Of a DNA stretch of 64,000 nucleotides, positions 40,304 through 49,450 are shown in pieces. The position numbers and the translations under genes are program-made. The stretch lies in the NCBI RefSeq assembly GCF_003363755.1, contig NZ_CP031396.1:3913001-3977000 (forward strand), in the 5' to 3' direction. Source of the DNA: Pseudomonas protegens (GTDB lineage Bacteria; Pseudomonadota; Gammaproteobacteria; Pseudomonadales; Pseudomonadaceae). The stretch's first letter is position 1. Every line of letters starts with the position of its first letter. The notes below the pieces were generated by a model. It was not told where the DNA came from. It was given only the letters and a program-made list of their open reading frames with translations, and ran no database searches.

Positions 40304-41386
40304 ATGGAAAACGTCCCTCTGCTGTTCCAGCTCCCCGATGACGACACCCTGTACCAGGCCCTTCTGGATCGCGACCCGGCCTATGAAGGCTTTGCCTTTG
40401 TCGGGGTGAAAAGTACCGGTGTGTTCTGTCGCCTGACCTGTGCCGCGCGCAAGCCCAAGCGTGAGAACACGGTGTTTTTCAGCTCCATCAAGGGCTGCGT
40501 CGAAGCGGGATTCCGCGCCTGTCTGCGTTGTCGCCCCCTGGAGCGGGCCGGAGTGCAGGAGCCCTGGGTGCAAACCCTGCTGGATCAGTTGCAAAGCGAT
40601 CCCGAACGCCGCTGGTACGAAGACGACCTGAGCGGCCAGGGCCTGGACCCGTCCACCGTGCGTCGCGCGTTCAAGCGCTACTTTGGGGTGACCTTCCTGG
40701 AAATGGCCCGCCTGCGACGCATGGGCCAAGGCATGCAGCAGCTGTCCTGTGGTGAGTCGGTGATCGAGGCGCAGATCAGCGCCGGCTTTGATTCCGATAG
40801 TGGCTTTCGCCGTGCCTTTGCCCGCCTGGCCGGCCAGCCGCCGTCGAACCTGCGGGGGCGCGAGCTGCTCAAGGTGGACTGGCTGCAGACCCCCATCGGC
40901 GTGATGCTGGCGGTGGCTGACGCCCAGGTCCTGCATCTGCTGGAGTTTTTCGATCGTCCGGCCCTGGCCAATGAGCTGCAAAACCTGCAAAAGAGCAGCG
41001 GCTCCAGCATAGGGTTCGGACGTTTCGCCCCTATCGATCAAATCGAGGCCGAGTTGCAGCGTTACTTCGCCGGAGAAGCCGACGGTTTCCACACCCCCCT
41101 GGCGATGAACGCCTCGCCCTTTACCCGAACGGTGTGGCAGGCCTTGCGCGCCATCCCTGTGGGCAGTACCTGCAGTTATGCCGAAGTGGCGAGCCGGATC
41201 GGCTCGCCGTCAGCGGTGCGTGCCGTGGCCCGGGCCAACGGCGCCAATCAGATCGCCATCGTCATCGCCTGTCACCGGGTCATTGGTAGCGATGGCGCGC
41301 TGACCGGCTACGGCGGCGGACTGTGGCGCAAGCGCTGGCTGCTGGAGCACGAGCGCCGCATGGCAAGCCCCGGGGCGATTCAGTGA
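40304..41386 (+). CDS. ada: Ada: methylated-DNA repair protein and transcriptional activator
   Basis: The 360-residue protein has all three Ada parts. The N-terminal zinc domain has Cys42, Cys46, Cys73 and Cys76, with the E. coli spacing; one takes methyl from phosphotriesters and turns on DNA binding. An AraC-type helix-turn-helix follows (about 95-185). The C-terminal O6-methylguanine-DNA methyltransferase has Cys323 in IVIACHRVIG (the usual residue before it is Pro, here Ala). The first ATG fits the family. Its 3' end overlaps the convergent MHS-transporter gene by 7 bp. An AidB-like gene lies 2.6 kb away. Confidence 0.93.
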   Translation: MENVPLLFQLPDDDTLYQALLDRDPAYEGFAFVGVKSTGVFCRLTCAARKPKRENTVFFSSIKGCVEAGFRACLRCRPLERAGVQEPWVQTLLDQLQSDPERRWYEDDLSGQGLDPSTVRRAFKRYFGVTFLEMARLRRMGQGMQQLSCGESVIEAQISAGFDSDSGFRRAFARLAGQPPSNLRGRELLKVDWLQTPIGVMLAVADAQVLHLLEFFDRPALANELQNLQKSSGSSIGFGRFAPIDQIEAELQRYFAGEADGFHTPLAMNASPFTRTVWQALRAIPVGSTCSYAEVASRIGSPSAVRAVARANGANQIAIVIACHRVIGSDGALTGYGGGLWRKRWLLEHERRMASPGAIQ

Positions 41387-42807
41387 GCGGGCTGTAGAGG
41401 CTTGCCTGAAGTTCCCGGGCGGGTTTGCGCAAGGTTATCCACAGGCCCTTGCGGCGGTTTTTGGTTCTCTGTCTGGCGCGCCAGTTCATCGGCATCCGCC
41501 TGCTCCGCTGTGGACAACTCGGCAGCGTTGTGGCCGATGCGCTTGAGCAGCGCCAGCATGCACAGCAGCGAAACCAGGGCGTAGCAGGCCGAGGCGATGG
41601 CCACGCCGATGATGCTGCCGGTGCCATTGAGGATGCTCTGGGCCAGCACCGGGGTGGCGCCGCCCACCAGCAGTGAACACAGCTGATAGGAAATCGACAG
41701 CCCGCTGTAGCGCACCCGGGTTGGAAAGGCCCGGGCCAGGATACCGCCCACCGCGCCATAGAACATCGAATGCGGCACCGTGGCCAGGCACATGCCGAGC
41801 ACGGCGATCCAGTAGCTGCCGGTTTCCACGGCGAAGAACATCGCCGGCATCAGCAGCAACTCCGGCACCACCATCAGCACCATGGCCTTGCGCATGTCGA
41901 TGCGTGACACCAGCACCGCCCCCAGGGGCTGGGTGATGAACTGCACCACCAGGGCAATGACGATCACGCTGAGAAAACTGCTCTGGGTGTAGCCCAGCTC
42001 CCTGGTGGCCCAGGACAGGGCAAAGGTGCTCTTGAAGTAGGTGACGTGGATGATCGGCAGCACCCCGGCGCCCAGCAGCACCAGGCGCCAGTGGCTGCGC
42101 AGCACTTCGAGAATCGGCAGCTTGACGGTCTTCTTCTGCGCGATCAGGCGCTGCATGTCATCGGATTCTTCAAGCTTGAGGCGAATGACCATGCCGACGA
42201 TCACCAGCAGCGCCGAGAGCAGGAATGGAATGCGCCAGCCCCAGAGCAGGAAGTCCGGCGCGGGCAGGGCGCTGAGGCCGAAGAACACCAGGGTTGCCAG
42301 CAGGTTGCCAGCCGGTGAGCCCTGCTGGGCAAAGGCGGCATAGAGAATGCCCTTGCCCTTGGGCGCACTCTCGCTGGCGATCAGGATCGCCCCGCCCCAT
42401 TCGCCGCCCACTGCGATGCCCTGGATGATGCGCAAGGTCACCAGGGCAATCGGCGCCCAGATGCCGATCTGCAGGTAGCTGGGTAGCAGGCCGATGCAGG
42501 TGGTGGCCACGCCCATCATGATCAGGGTGATCACCAGGGTGGTCTTGCGGCCGATCTTGTCGCCCATGTGGCCGAAGATGATGCCGCCGATGGGGCGTGC
42601 GACAAAACCGGCCCACAGGGTCAGGAAGGACAACAGGGTAGCGGTGCCCGGGGGCAGGTCGGCGGGGAAGAAGACTTTGCCGAACACCAGGGCGGCGGCG
42701 ATTCCGTAGGCGTAGAAGTCATACCACTCGATGGTGGTGCCGATGAACGAGGCGATGCCCGCCTTGCGGGCTTTCTTGTGGGCGGCAGCTTCCAGGGCGG
42801 CGGTCAT
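41380..42807 (-). CDS. MFS transporter, metabolite:H+ symporter (MHS) type
   Basis: The 475-residue membrane protein has about twelve helices and MHS-type motifs: FIGTTIEWYDFYAYGIAAAL at helix 1, FGHMGDKIGRKTTLVITL after helix 2, RIIQGIAVGGEWGGAILI at helix 4, and an analogous half-2 motif. Relatives carry shikimate, alpha-ketoglutarate, proline or benzoate-type acids. AGGAG precedes 42807. It follows the LysR gene on the same strand by 155 bp, which with the divergent acyl-CoA dehydrogenase and CoA-transferase suggests that it imports the acid these enzymes process. Confidence 0.87.
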   Translation of the reverse strand: MTAALEAAAHKKARKAGIASFIGTTIEWYDFYAYGIAAALVFGKVFFPADLPPGTATLLSFLTLWAGFVARPIGGIIFGHMGDKIGRKTTLVITLIMMGVATTCIGLLPSYLQIGIWAPIALVTLRIIQGIAVGGEWGGAILIASESAPKGKGILYAAFAQQGSPAGNLLATLVFFGLSALPAPDFLLWGWRIPFLLSALLVIVGMVIRLKLEESDDMQRLIAQKKTVKLPILEVLRSHWRLVLLGAGVLPIIHVTYFKSTFALSWATRELGYTQSSFLSVIVIALVVQFITQPLGAVLVSRIDMRKAMVLMVVPELLLMPAMFFAVETGSYWIAVLGMCLATVPHSMFYGAVGGILARAFPTRVRYSGLSISYQLCSLLVGGATPVLAQSILNGTGSIIGVAIASACYALVSLLCMLALLKRIGHNAAELSTAEQADADELARQTENQKPPQGPVDNLAQTRPGTSGKPLQPAH

Positions 42808-42962
42808 GTGCAACTCCTGCTTGTTATTGTTATGGGCACCCGTGCAGGGCGCGTGGGCTTCATGCAAGACCCGACCGCTGGGAGCCTATACAGGCAGGAA
42901 TCGAAAAATATAATGATTAAATCTTATGGTTTGATACGTGATTTCGTATCGCCGCGCCCTGC

Positions 42963-43862
42963 TCAGGCCCCTGTGGCGGCTGCTTGCAGCAGGGATCTGA
43001 ACAGGGCGAGGAAACTGTCGGCGGCGGCCGAAGGTTTGTCCGCCCGATGGATCGCCATAATCTCCGAAGGCGCCCCCCGGCCTTCGATTTCGCAGTAACT
43101 CACCCCCGGCTGGCCGAGCAGTGCCAGGGTCTGGGGCACCAGCGCCACCCCCATCTCATGGGCCACCATCGCCACCACGGTTTGCCAGAGCCGAGTCTCG
43201 TGACGAATGCGCGGACTGAATCCGGCGGCCACGCAGCGAGCGATGATCAGGTCATGGTAGTGGGGCGAGACCTCCCGTGGAAACAGGATGAAATCATCAT
43301 GGGCCAATTGCCTCAGGTCGACCTGCGCCTGCCCGGCCAGTCGGTGGCCCTGGGGCAGGCAGCAGAGAAAGGGTTCGGCCAGCAGTATCTCGCTGTGGAT
43401 ACCGGCGGCGAAGGTGCCACCGTGGACGAAACCGATATCGATCTGGCCCCGCTGCAGGGCCTGGGCCTGGGCGGCGCTGTTCATTTCCATCAGCACGATC
43501 TCGGTGTCCGGATGATCACGCTCGAAGGCCTTGACCGCCTGGGGCAGGCCGCGGTGCAGGATCGAGTTGACGAAACCCACGCTCAGGCGCCCGGCAAAAC
43601 CTTCGGCCGAGCGCTGGGTCAGGCGTCGTGCCTGGTCGGCCCGCAGCAGCAGGTAGCGCGCCTCGCCCAGCAGCACCTGGCCGGCGTTGGTCAGGCTCAC
43701 GGACTTGTTGTTGCGGTTGAGCAACTGGATATCCAGTTGCCCTTCAAGCTTCTTGATGTCGAAACTCAGCGCCGGTTGCGAAATGCACAGACGCTCCGCG
43801 GCGCGCCCGAAGTGCAGCTCCTCGGCCACGGCGACGAAGTAACGCAGTTGTTTGAGGTCCAT
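42963..43862 (-). CDS. LysR-family transcriptional regulator
   Basis: The 299-residue protein has an N-terminal winged helix-turn-helix (MDLKQLRYFVAVAEELHFGRAAERLCISQPALS) and a LysR substrate-binding domain (about 90-295). It is transcribed away from the acyl-CoA dehydrogenase gene, with 111 bp between the starts containing a GTAT-TAG-ATAC dyad. It probably activates that operon, and perhaps the transporter, in answer to the substrate. Confidence 0.9.
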   Translation of the reverse strand: MDLKQLRYFVAVAEELHFGRAAERLCISQPALSFDIKKLEGQLDIQLLNRNNKSVSLTNAGQVLLGEARYLLLRADQARRLTQRSAEGFAGRLSVGFVNSILHRGLPQAVKAFERDHPDTEIVLMEMNSAAQAQALQRGQIDIGFVHGGTFAAGIHSEILLAEPFLCCLPQGHRLAGQAQVDLRQLAHDDFILFPREVSPHYHDLIIARCVAAGFSPRIRHETRLWQTVVAMVAHEMGVALVPQTLALLGQPGVSYCEIEGRGAPSEIMAIHRADKPSAAADSFLALFRSLLQAAATGA

Positions 43863-43891
43863 GAGGAGCCTGCCTTCTACGATCTGGTTTT

Positions 43892-43930
43892 CTTATCGTA
43901 GTGGATGGATTTTGTATTAGATACTTATCG
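43892..43930. promoter_or_regulatory. Candidate LysR operator
   Basis: The dyad GTATTAGATAC (43914-43924) lies between two direct copies of CTTATCG (43892-43898, 43924-43930), in the region shared by the LysR gene and the acyl-CoA dehydrogenase gene. The T-N11-A pattern expected for LysR proteins is met. Confidence 0.45.
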
Positions 43931-43973
43931 ATGGCGGCTCTAGTCTCGGCCTACAAAAATCAGGAGACGCGCC

Positions 43974-45695
43974 ATGACCGCCGAGCCCCGCCCTATTGAA
44001 GACCGCCTGAACATCCCCGATAGCCGTGGCCTTAACCTGTTTGACTGCGACGCCGGCCTGGGCGCATTGCTCAAGGTCTACCTGCCGCCGGAGGTCTATC
44101 AGCAGTGGCTGCCGACATTGCAGCGCCTGGGGGGCCGGGCCGGTGGCGAGCTCGATGTCTTGGCCCTGTCCGCCGACAAGCACCCGCCGGTATTGCAGCC
44201 CCGCACCCGCCGCGGCGAGAACCTGCAGAGCATTGCCAAGCATCCGGACTACATCGCCCTGGAGCGGGTGGCTTACGCCGAGCTGGGCCTGGCCTCCATG
44301 AGCCATCGCCCTGACGGCCCGCTGCCACTGGTCAAGTACGCCCTGACCTATCTGTTCGTCCAGGCCGAGTTCGGCCTGTGCTGCCCGGTGAGCATGACCG
44401 ACTCCCTAGCCCGCACCCTGCGCAAGTTCGGCACGCCTGAGCTGGTGCAGCGTTATCTGCCGCGACTGCAGTCCCAGGATTTCGACGAGTTGTTCCAGGG
44501 GGCGATGTTCATGACCGAGCAGGCCGCTGGCTCCGATGTTTCGCGCACCGAAACCCGCGCCCGGCTGGAAGACGGCCAATGGCGGTTGTACGGCGAGAAA
44601 TGGTTCTGTTCCAACCCGGATGCCGACCTGGCCATGGTCCTGGCGCGCCCGGAACAGGCGCCCGCGGGCATGGCCGGGGTCACCCTGTTCCTGCTGCCGA
44701 AAGTCCTGGCCGACGGTTCGCGCAACCAGTACCGGATCCAGCGCCTGAAGGACAAGCTGGGCAGTCGCTCCATGGCCAGTGGCGAGATCACCCTGGAAGG
44801 CGCCAGCGCCTACCTGATCGGTAAGGTCGGCCGCGGCTTCCAGCAGATGGCCGACATGGTCAACATGTCGCGGCTGTCCAACGGCGTGCGGGCAGCGGGG
44901 CTGATGCGCCGCGGGGTCAACGAAGCGCTGTTCATCGCCCGCCAGCGCCGGGCCTTCGGCAAGCATCTGATCGAGATGCCGCTGATGCAGCGGCAGTTGC
45001 TGAAGATGATGCTGCCCACCGAGCAGGCGCGCTCGATGTTCATGCAGATCGCCAGTTTGCTGCCTCGGGCTGATCGCGGTGACGAGGCGGCGCGTAAATG
45101 TGTGCGGATTCTTACGCCACTGATCAAGTTCCGCGCCTGCCGCGACGCTCGGCGGGTCACCGGCGATGCCATGGAGGTGCGAGGTGGGGTTGGCTACATC
45201 GAGGAGTGGAGCGATGCCCGGCTGGTGCGCGACGCCCATCTGGGTTCGATCTGGGAGGGCACCAGCAATATCGTCGCCCTGGACATTGCCCGGGCGGTGA
45301 CCCGTGAGCAGGCGCTGGAAGCCTTGCAAGGTTATCTGGCGGCACTGCTGGCCGAGGCCGATCTGCCGGACGCCAGCCGCAGGCTGTTCGATTCGGCGCT
45401 GCTGCGCACGGTCACAGGCTTCCATACGGTGGCGCAGCAACACCGGGATGAGCAGGTGCGTCAGTTCGGCAGCGTGCTGTATCACCTGACCAGCGCGATT
45501 TTCATGGCCTGGGAAGCTGTGCGTCAGGCTCCGGATTATCGACGCCTGGGCCTGGCTCATCTGGTGCTGGCGCACAAGGTGCTGCCACGGGACCCCTTGA
45601 GCCTGGAGTCGGCTATCGATGCCGAGCTGCTGGCGCGCCTGGCCAATGAGAGCCCGCTGTCACAAGCCGAGGCCATGCAACTGCTGCCGGCCTGA
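43974..45695 (+). CDS. AidB-like acyl-CoA dehydrogenase
   Basis: The 573-residue flavoprotein resembles E. coli AidB more than short-chain dehydrogenases. It has an N-terminal LNLFDCDAGLGALL segment, MTEQAAGSDVSRTETRA and EKWFCSNPDADLAMVLA in the beta domain, RLKDKLGSRSMASGEI, and AMEVRGGVGYIEEWSDARLVRD with SIWEGTSNIVALD in the last helical domain. AidB is linked to alkylation damage and is controlled by Ada in E. coli; here ada is nearby but a CoA-transferase follows, so a catabolic dehydrogenase on a CoA ester is at least as likely. AGGAG fixes the start at 43974. Confidence 0.82.
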   Translation: MTAEPRPIEDRLNIPDSRGLNLFDCDAGLGALLKVYLPPEVYQQWLPTLQRLGGRAGGELDVLALSADKHPPVLQPRTRRGENLQSIAKHPDYIALERVAYAELGLASMSHRPDGPLPLVKYALTYLFVQAEFGLCCPVSMTDSLARTLRKFGTPELVQRYLPRLQSQDFDELFQGAMFMTEQAAGSDVSRTETRARLEDGQWRLYGEKWFCSNPDADLAMVLARPEQAPAGMAGVTLFLLPKVLADGSRNQYRIQRLKDKLGSRSMASGEITLEGASAYLIGKVGRGFQQMADMVNMSRLSNGVRAAGLMRRGVNEALFIARQRRAFGKHLIEMPLMQRQLLKMMLPTEQARSMFMQIASLLPRADRGDEAARKCVRILTPLIKFRACRDARRVTGDAMEVRGGVGYIEEWSDARLVRDAHLGSIWEGTSNIVALDIARAVTREQALEALQGYLAALLAEADLPDASRRLFDSALLRTVTGFHTVAQQHRDEQVRQFGSVLYHLTSAIFMAWEAVRQAPDYRRLGLAHLVLAHKVLPRDPLSLESAIDAELLARLANESPLSQAEAMQLLPA

Positions 45696-45729
45696 TTGGC
45701 CGGCCCTTTCCGATGTGCGGAGTACCTGG

Positions 45730-46917
45730 ATGAACCTTGCTCAAGGGGCCCTGGCGGGCCTGAAAATCATTGATCTGAGCCGCGTGCTGGGCGGTCCCTA
45801 CTGTACCCAGGCCCTGGCCGACCACGGCGCCGAAGTCATCAAGCTGGAGCCTTTGAGTGGCGATGAAACCCGGGGTTGGGGGCCACCGTTCGAAGGCGAT
45901 GACGCCTCATACTTTCGCGGCATCAACCGTAACAAGCGGGGGATTGCCGTCGACCTGTCGCGCACCGAGGGCCTGGCCCTGTTGATGCAATTGCTGGAAG
46001 GCGCCGATGTGTTGGTGGAGAACTTCAAGCCCGGCACCCTGCAACGCTGGGGCATCGGTTTTCAGGAGGTGCTGAGCCCGCGTTTCCCGAGGTTGATTCA
46101 TTGCGCGATCTCTGGCTTTGGCGCCGATGGTCCCTTGGGCGGCTTACCCGGCTATGACGCGGTGATCCAGGCCATGGCCGGCTTGATGAGTGTCAACGGC
46201 GAAGGCGAGGGCGGGCCACTGCGCATCGGCTTGCCGATCGTCGATATGGTCACTGGCCTGAATGCGTTGGCGGGGATTCTCCTGGCCCTCAACGAGCGTC
46301 AGCGCAGCGGCCTTGGGCAGTCTCTGGATATTTCCCTGTATGACTGCGGCGTCTCCCTGCTGCACCCCCATCTGCCGAACTATTTCGCTTCCGGCAAGCC
46401 CCCGAAGCGCACGGGAAATGCCCATCCCAACATCGCCCCTTACGACAGCTATCGCACCGCCGGCGAACCGATTTTCCTCGCGGTTGGCAATGATCGACAG
46501 TTCGCCACGCTATGCCTGGAACTGGGGGCCAGCGAATTGCTGGAAGACCCGCGCTTTGCCGATAACGGCCAGCGCTCGGTCAATCGCCAAGCCTTGAAAC
46601 AGGCTTTGGAGCGGCATCTGGTTGCCCACGATGGGGCCTCGCTGGCACCGCGGCTGATTGGCTTGGGAGTGCCTTGTGGTTCGATTGCTACGGTGGATCA
46701 GGTGGTGACTCATCCCCATGCCCGGCATCGCGGTCTGCTGGTGGAACTCGATGGTTACCGCGGCATAGGTTCGCCGGTGAAGCTGTCGCGAACCCCGGCT
46801 AGCTATCGGACGGTTCCGCCGACCCTGGGCCAGGATACCCGTGCGGTACTGCAGGGGCTGGGGCTGGATGAGCCGACTATCGCCAAGCTGCTGGCCAGCG
46901 GGGTGGTGCGCGGTTGA
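45730..46917 (+). CDS. CaiB/BaiF-type (class III) CoA-transferase
   Basis: The 395-residue protein is a family III CoA-transferase. It begins with GLKIIDLSRVLGGPYCTQALAD, has the ADHGAEVIKLEP block, and the catalytic Asp is likely in the GLPIVDMVTGLNA region (about 170-180). It moves CoA between carboxylic acids. It lies 34 bp after the AidB-like dehydrogenase, with GGAG before the ATG at 45730, so the two form an operon: activation of an acid to its CoA ester, then oxidation. The acid is unknown. Its stop nearly meets the convergent gene at 46927. Confidence 0.88.
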   Translation: MNLAQGALAGLKIIDLSRVLGGPYCTQALADHGAEVIKLEPLSGDETRGWGPPFEGDDASYFRGINRNKRGIAVDLSRTEGLALLMQLLEGADVLVENFKPGTLQRWGIGFQEVLSPRFPRLIHCAISGFGADGPLGGLPGYDAVIQAMAGLMSVNGEGEGGPLRIGLPIVDMVTGLNALAGILLALNERQRSGLGQSLDISLYDCGVSLLHPHLPNYFASGKPPKRTGNAHPNIAPYDSYRTAGEPIFLAVGNDRQFATLCLELGASELLEDPRFADNGQRSVNRQALKQALERHLVAHDGASLAPRLIGLGVPCGSIATVDQVVTHPHARHRGLLVELDGYRGIGSPVKLSRTPASYRTVPPTLGQDTRAVLQGLGLDEPTIAKLLASGVVRG

Positions 46918-46926
46918 GGTTTGCAC

Positions 46927-47274
46927 TCAGCGGCGATGGGCTCGCAGTAGGGTGAAGGTGATGCTCGGACTCTGTTGCAGCACCTTCGCGCCGTCGAGGA
47001 CCTGCACGGCCAGGCGATGTTGGCCGCGGTCAATATTCACCAGCGGCAACTCGGGGCCCCGGCTCGGGGCGCCATACGCCTGATCGTCCAGCAGCAGGCG
47101 CAGGTGATGCTGCGGCTGCAAGTCCGGCACCAGCGCCACCTGCACCTTGAAGCTGCCGTTGTTGGCCCGCAGCGCGCCGTGCTCTGGCACGCCCTGCAAC
47201 TGCAGTTGGGCGTAAGGTTCTGCGCTGGCGGGCAGCACCGTTATCCACAGCAGGCAAAAAGCAGCGACGCGCAT
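46927..47274 (-). CDS. Exported hypothetical protein
   Basis: The 115-residue protein has a signal peptide (MRVAAFCLLWITVLPASA, cleavage before EPY). The mature part looks like a small beta-sandwich, with FKVQVALVPDLQPQHHLRLLLDD and VNIDRGQHRLAVQVLDGA as regular strands, similar to Ig-like or DUF4124-neighbour domains that I recall near glnA/ntrB in Pseudomonas. No catalytic residue is obvious. It follows the secreted chorismate mutase gene on the same strand. Confidence 0.72.
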   Translation of the reverse strand: MRVAAFCLLWITVLPASAEPYAQLQLQGVPEHGALRANNGSFKVQVALVPDLQPQHHLRLLLDDQAYGAPSRGPELPLVNIDRGQHRLAVQVLDGAKVLQQSPSITFTLLRAHRR

Positions 47275-47352
47275 CACGGTGATTCCAGCCCTTTACAGGT
47301 TCGCGGTTGAAAGGCTCAGCATAGGGCGGCGCGAGGCTGGACGCGGGCGCGG

Positions 47353-47907
47353 TTAACCTTTGAACACACATAACTCAGCGGTGGCGCGGACCATTGCCAG
47401 CCGCTGCAGCGGGTCGCGGCTGGCGGCCTGATTGGCCTGGGCCAGCCATTGCGGGCATTGGCGATCGCCGGCATGGGGGCTGAAGTCGGCCAGTTGCTGC
47501 AGCAGACGTTTTTGTAACTGATCGAGTTGTGGTCGGATCTGTCCGGCCAGGTCCTGGCGCGGGGTGTCTGGCGCCCGGCCTTGCAGGTGCCAGCTGGACA
47601 GCCTGGCGTACTGCACCAGTTTGTTGGCTTCGATCTGGGCGGCGAAGAACTGCCCAACCCTTTCCTCGCTCAGGTGATAGGTAGCGGCCTGGGCCGTGGC
47701 GCCGGCAATCACCTGCTGTTCCCGAGGACGGTCCTCGACAGCCTTGTGGCTGTCCCATTTGCTCAGGGCCACCTGATCGGCAATGGCCAGGCGTTCGCCG
47801 ATGCTGCCGAGCAACGGGGCGAGAGCGGCGGGGGCTTCGGTGGCGCAGGCGGCTGTGGTGAGCAGGCTGCAGGTCAGGGCGAGGCACAAGTTGAGGCGCG
47901 AAGTCAT
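47353..47907 (-). CDS. aroQ: Secreted chorismate mutase (AroQ-gamma)
   Basis: From the ATG at 47907 the protein has 184 residues with a signal peptide (MTSRLNLCLALTCSLLTTAACA). The mature part is the helical chorismate-mutase fold of the exported *AroQ type: GSIGERLAIADQVALSKWDS, VEDRPREQQVIAGATAQA and FFAAQIEANKLVQYARL hold the Arg, Lys and Gln expected in the active site. It converts chorismate to prephenate in the periplasm; the biological reason is unclear. It lies between glnA's terminator and the small exported protein. A second AroQ-fold protein is at 14668. Confidence 0.85.
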   Translation of the reverse strand: MTSRLNLCLALTCSLLTTAACATEAPAALAPLLGSIGERLAIADQVALSKWDSHKAVEDRPREQQVIAGATAQAATYHLSEERVGQFFAAQIEANKLVQYARLSSWHLQGRAPDTPRQDLAGQIRPQLDQLQKRLLQQLADFSPHAGDRQCPQWLAQANQAASRDPLQRLAMVRATAELCVFKG

Positions 47908-47984
47908 GGGCGGGCTCGGCAGATAAGAGAAGGGCGGCGCCCATGATGCACGCAACCACCCCGGGCAGGGCAAATGCGCGGGCA

Positions 47985-48012
47985 TAAAAAAGGCCTCCCG
48001 AAGGAGGCCTCT
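47985..48012 (-). terminator. Rho-independent terminator of glnA
   Basis: On the minus strand GAGGCCTCC-TTCG-GGAGGCCTTTTTT forms a 9-bp stem with a UUCG loop and T-tract, 32 bp after the glnA stop. Confidence 0.93.
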
Positions 48013-48043
48013 TGATCACGCGGCTTGCGCCGGCGTTACCGGA

Positions 48044-49450
48044 TCAGCAGCTGTAGTACAGCTCGTATTCCAGTGGGTGTACGAAGGTACGGACCTTGAT
48101 CTCTTCTTCGCTTTTCAGGGCGATGTAAGCGTCGATGAAGTCGTCGCTGAAAACGCCGCCTTTGGTCAGGAACGCACGACCTTTGTCCAGCTCTTCCAGG
48201 GCTTCCTTCAGGCTGCCGCAAACTTGTGGGATCTCTTTGGCCTCTTCAGGCGGCAGGTCGTACAGGTTTTTGTCAGCGGCGTCGCCAGGGTGGATCTTGT
48301 TCTGGATACCGTCCAGGCCGGCCATCAGCAGAGCAGCGAAGGCCAGGTATGGGTTGGCAGCCGGGTCCGGGAAACGGGCTTCGATACGGCGGGCTTTAGG
48401 GCTCGACACGTAAGGAATACGGATCGAAGCGGAACGGTTGCGTGCCGAGTAGGCCAGCATGACCGGGGCTTCGAAGCCTGGAACCAGACGCTTGTAGGAG
48501 TTGGTGGCCGGGTTGGTGAAGCCGTTCAGGGCCTTACCGTGCTTGATGATGCCGCCGATGAAGTACAGAGCGGTGTCGGACAGGCCGGCATAGCCTTCGC
48601 CAGCGAAGGTGTTCTTGCCGTCTTTCCAGATCGACATGTGCACGTGCATGCCCGAGCCGTTGTCGCCGTACAGTGGCTTAGGCATGAAGGTGGCAGTACG
48701 ACCGTAGGCGTCGGCCACGTTGTGCACGACGTATTTCAGGGTCTGGGTTTCGTCGGCTTTCTTCACCAGGGTGTTGAACTTGACGCCGATTTCGTTCTGG
48801 CCGGCAGTCGCCACTTCGTGGTGGTGAACTTCGACGGTCAGGCCCATTTCTTCCAGTGCGTTGCACATGGAGGTACGGATTTCGTGGTCGTGGTCGAACG
48901 GTGGAACCGGGAAGTAGCCGCCTTTGACGCCTGGACGGTGGCCCTTGTTGCCGCCTTCGATGTCCTGGTCGGACATCCAGGAACCTTGTTCGGAGTAGAT
49001 CTTGAACATGGAACCGGAGATGTCGGACTTGAATTTCACTTGGTCGAAGATGAAGAACTCTGGCTCTGGACCGGCGAATACGGTGTCGCCGATGCCGGTG
49101 GCTTTCAGGTGCTCTTCGGCGCGCTTGGCAATGGCGCGTGGGTCGCGGTCGTAACCTTGCATGCTCGAAGGTTCGATGATGTCGCAGACCAGGATCAGGG
49201 TCGGTTCTTCGGTGAACGGGTCCAGCACGGCGGTTTCGTCGTCCGGCATCAGGATCATGTCGGAGGCTTCGATGCCTTTCCAGCCAGCGATGGAGGAACC
49301 GTCGAACATCTTGCCGGATTCGAAGAAGTCTTCATCCAGCGCATCACGGGCCGGCATGGTCACGTGATGTTGAGTGCCCTTGGTGTCAGTGAAGCGCAGA
49401 TCAATCCATTTGACGTCATGATCTTTGATGAGTTGAACCGACTTCGACAT
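48044..49450 (-). CDS. glnA: Glutamine synthetase type I
   Basis: The 468-residue dodecameric enzyme makes glutamine from glutamate, ammonia and ATP. GSGMHVHMSIWKDGKN, KRLVPGFEAPVMLAYSARNRSASIRIP and the adenylylation site Tyr397 in KNLYDLPPEE are present, so it is subject to GlnE control. GGAGGA precedes the ATG at 49450. A sigma-54 promoter at 49550-49565 and the nearby ntrBC fit NtrC-dependent expression. It ends in a strong terminator. Confidence 0.98.
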   Translation of the reverse strand: MSKSVQLIKDHDVKWIDLRFTDTKGTQHHVTMPARDALDEDFFESGKMFDGSSIAGWKGIEASDMILMPDDETAVLDPFTEEPTLILVCDIIEPSSMQGYDRDPRAIAKRAEEHLKATGIGDTVFAGPEPEFFIFDQVKFKSDISGSMFKIYSEQGSWMSDQDIEGGNKGHRPGVKGGYFPVPPFDHDHEIRTSMCNALEEMGLTVEVHHHEVATAGQNEIGVKFNTLVKKADETQTLKYVVHNVADAYGRTATFMPKPLYGDNGSGMHVHMSIWKDGKNTFAGEGYAGLSDTALYFIGGIIKHGKALNGFTNPATNSYKRLVPGFEAPVMLAYSARNRSASIRIPYVSSPKARRIEARFPDPAANPYLAFAALLMAGLDGIQNKIHPGDAADKNLYDLPPEEAKEIPQVCGSLKEALEELDKGRAFLTKGGVFSDDFIDAYIALKSEEEIKVRTFVHPLEYELYYSC

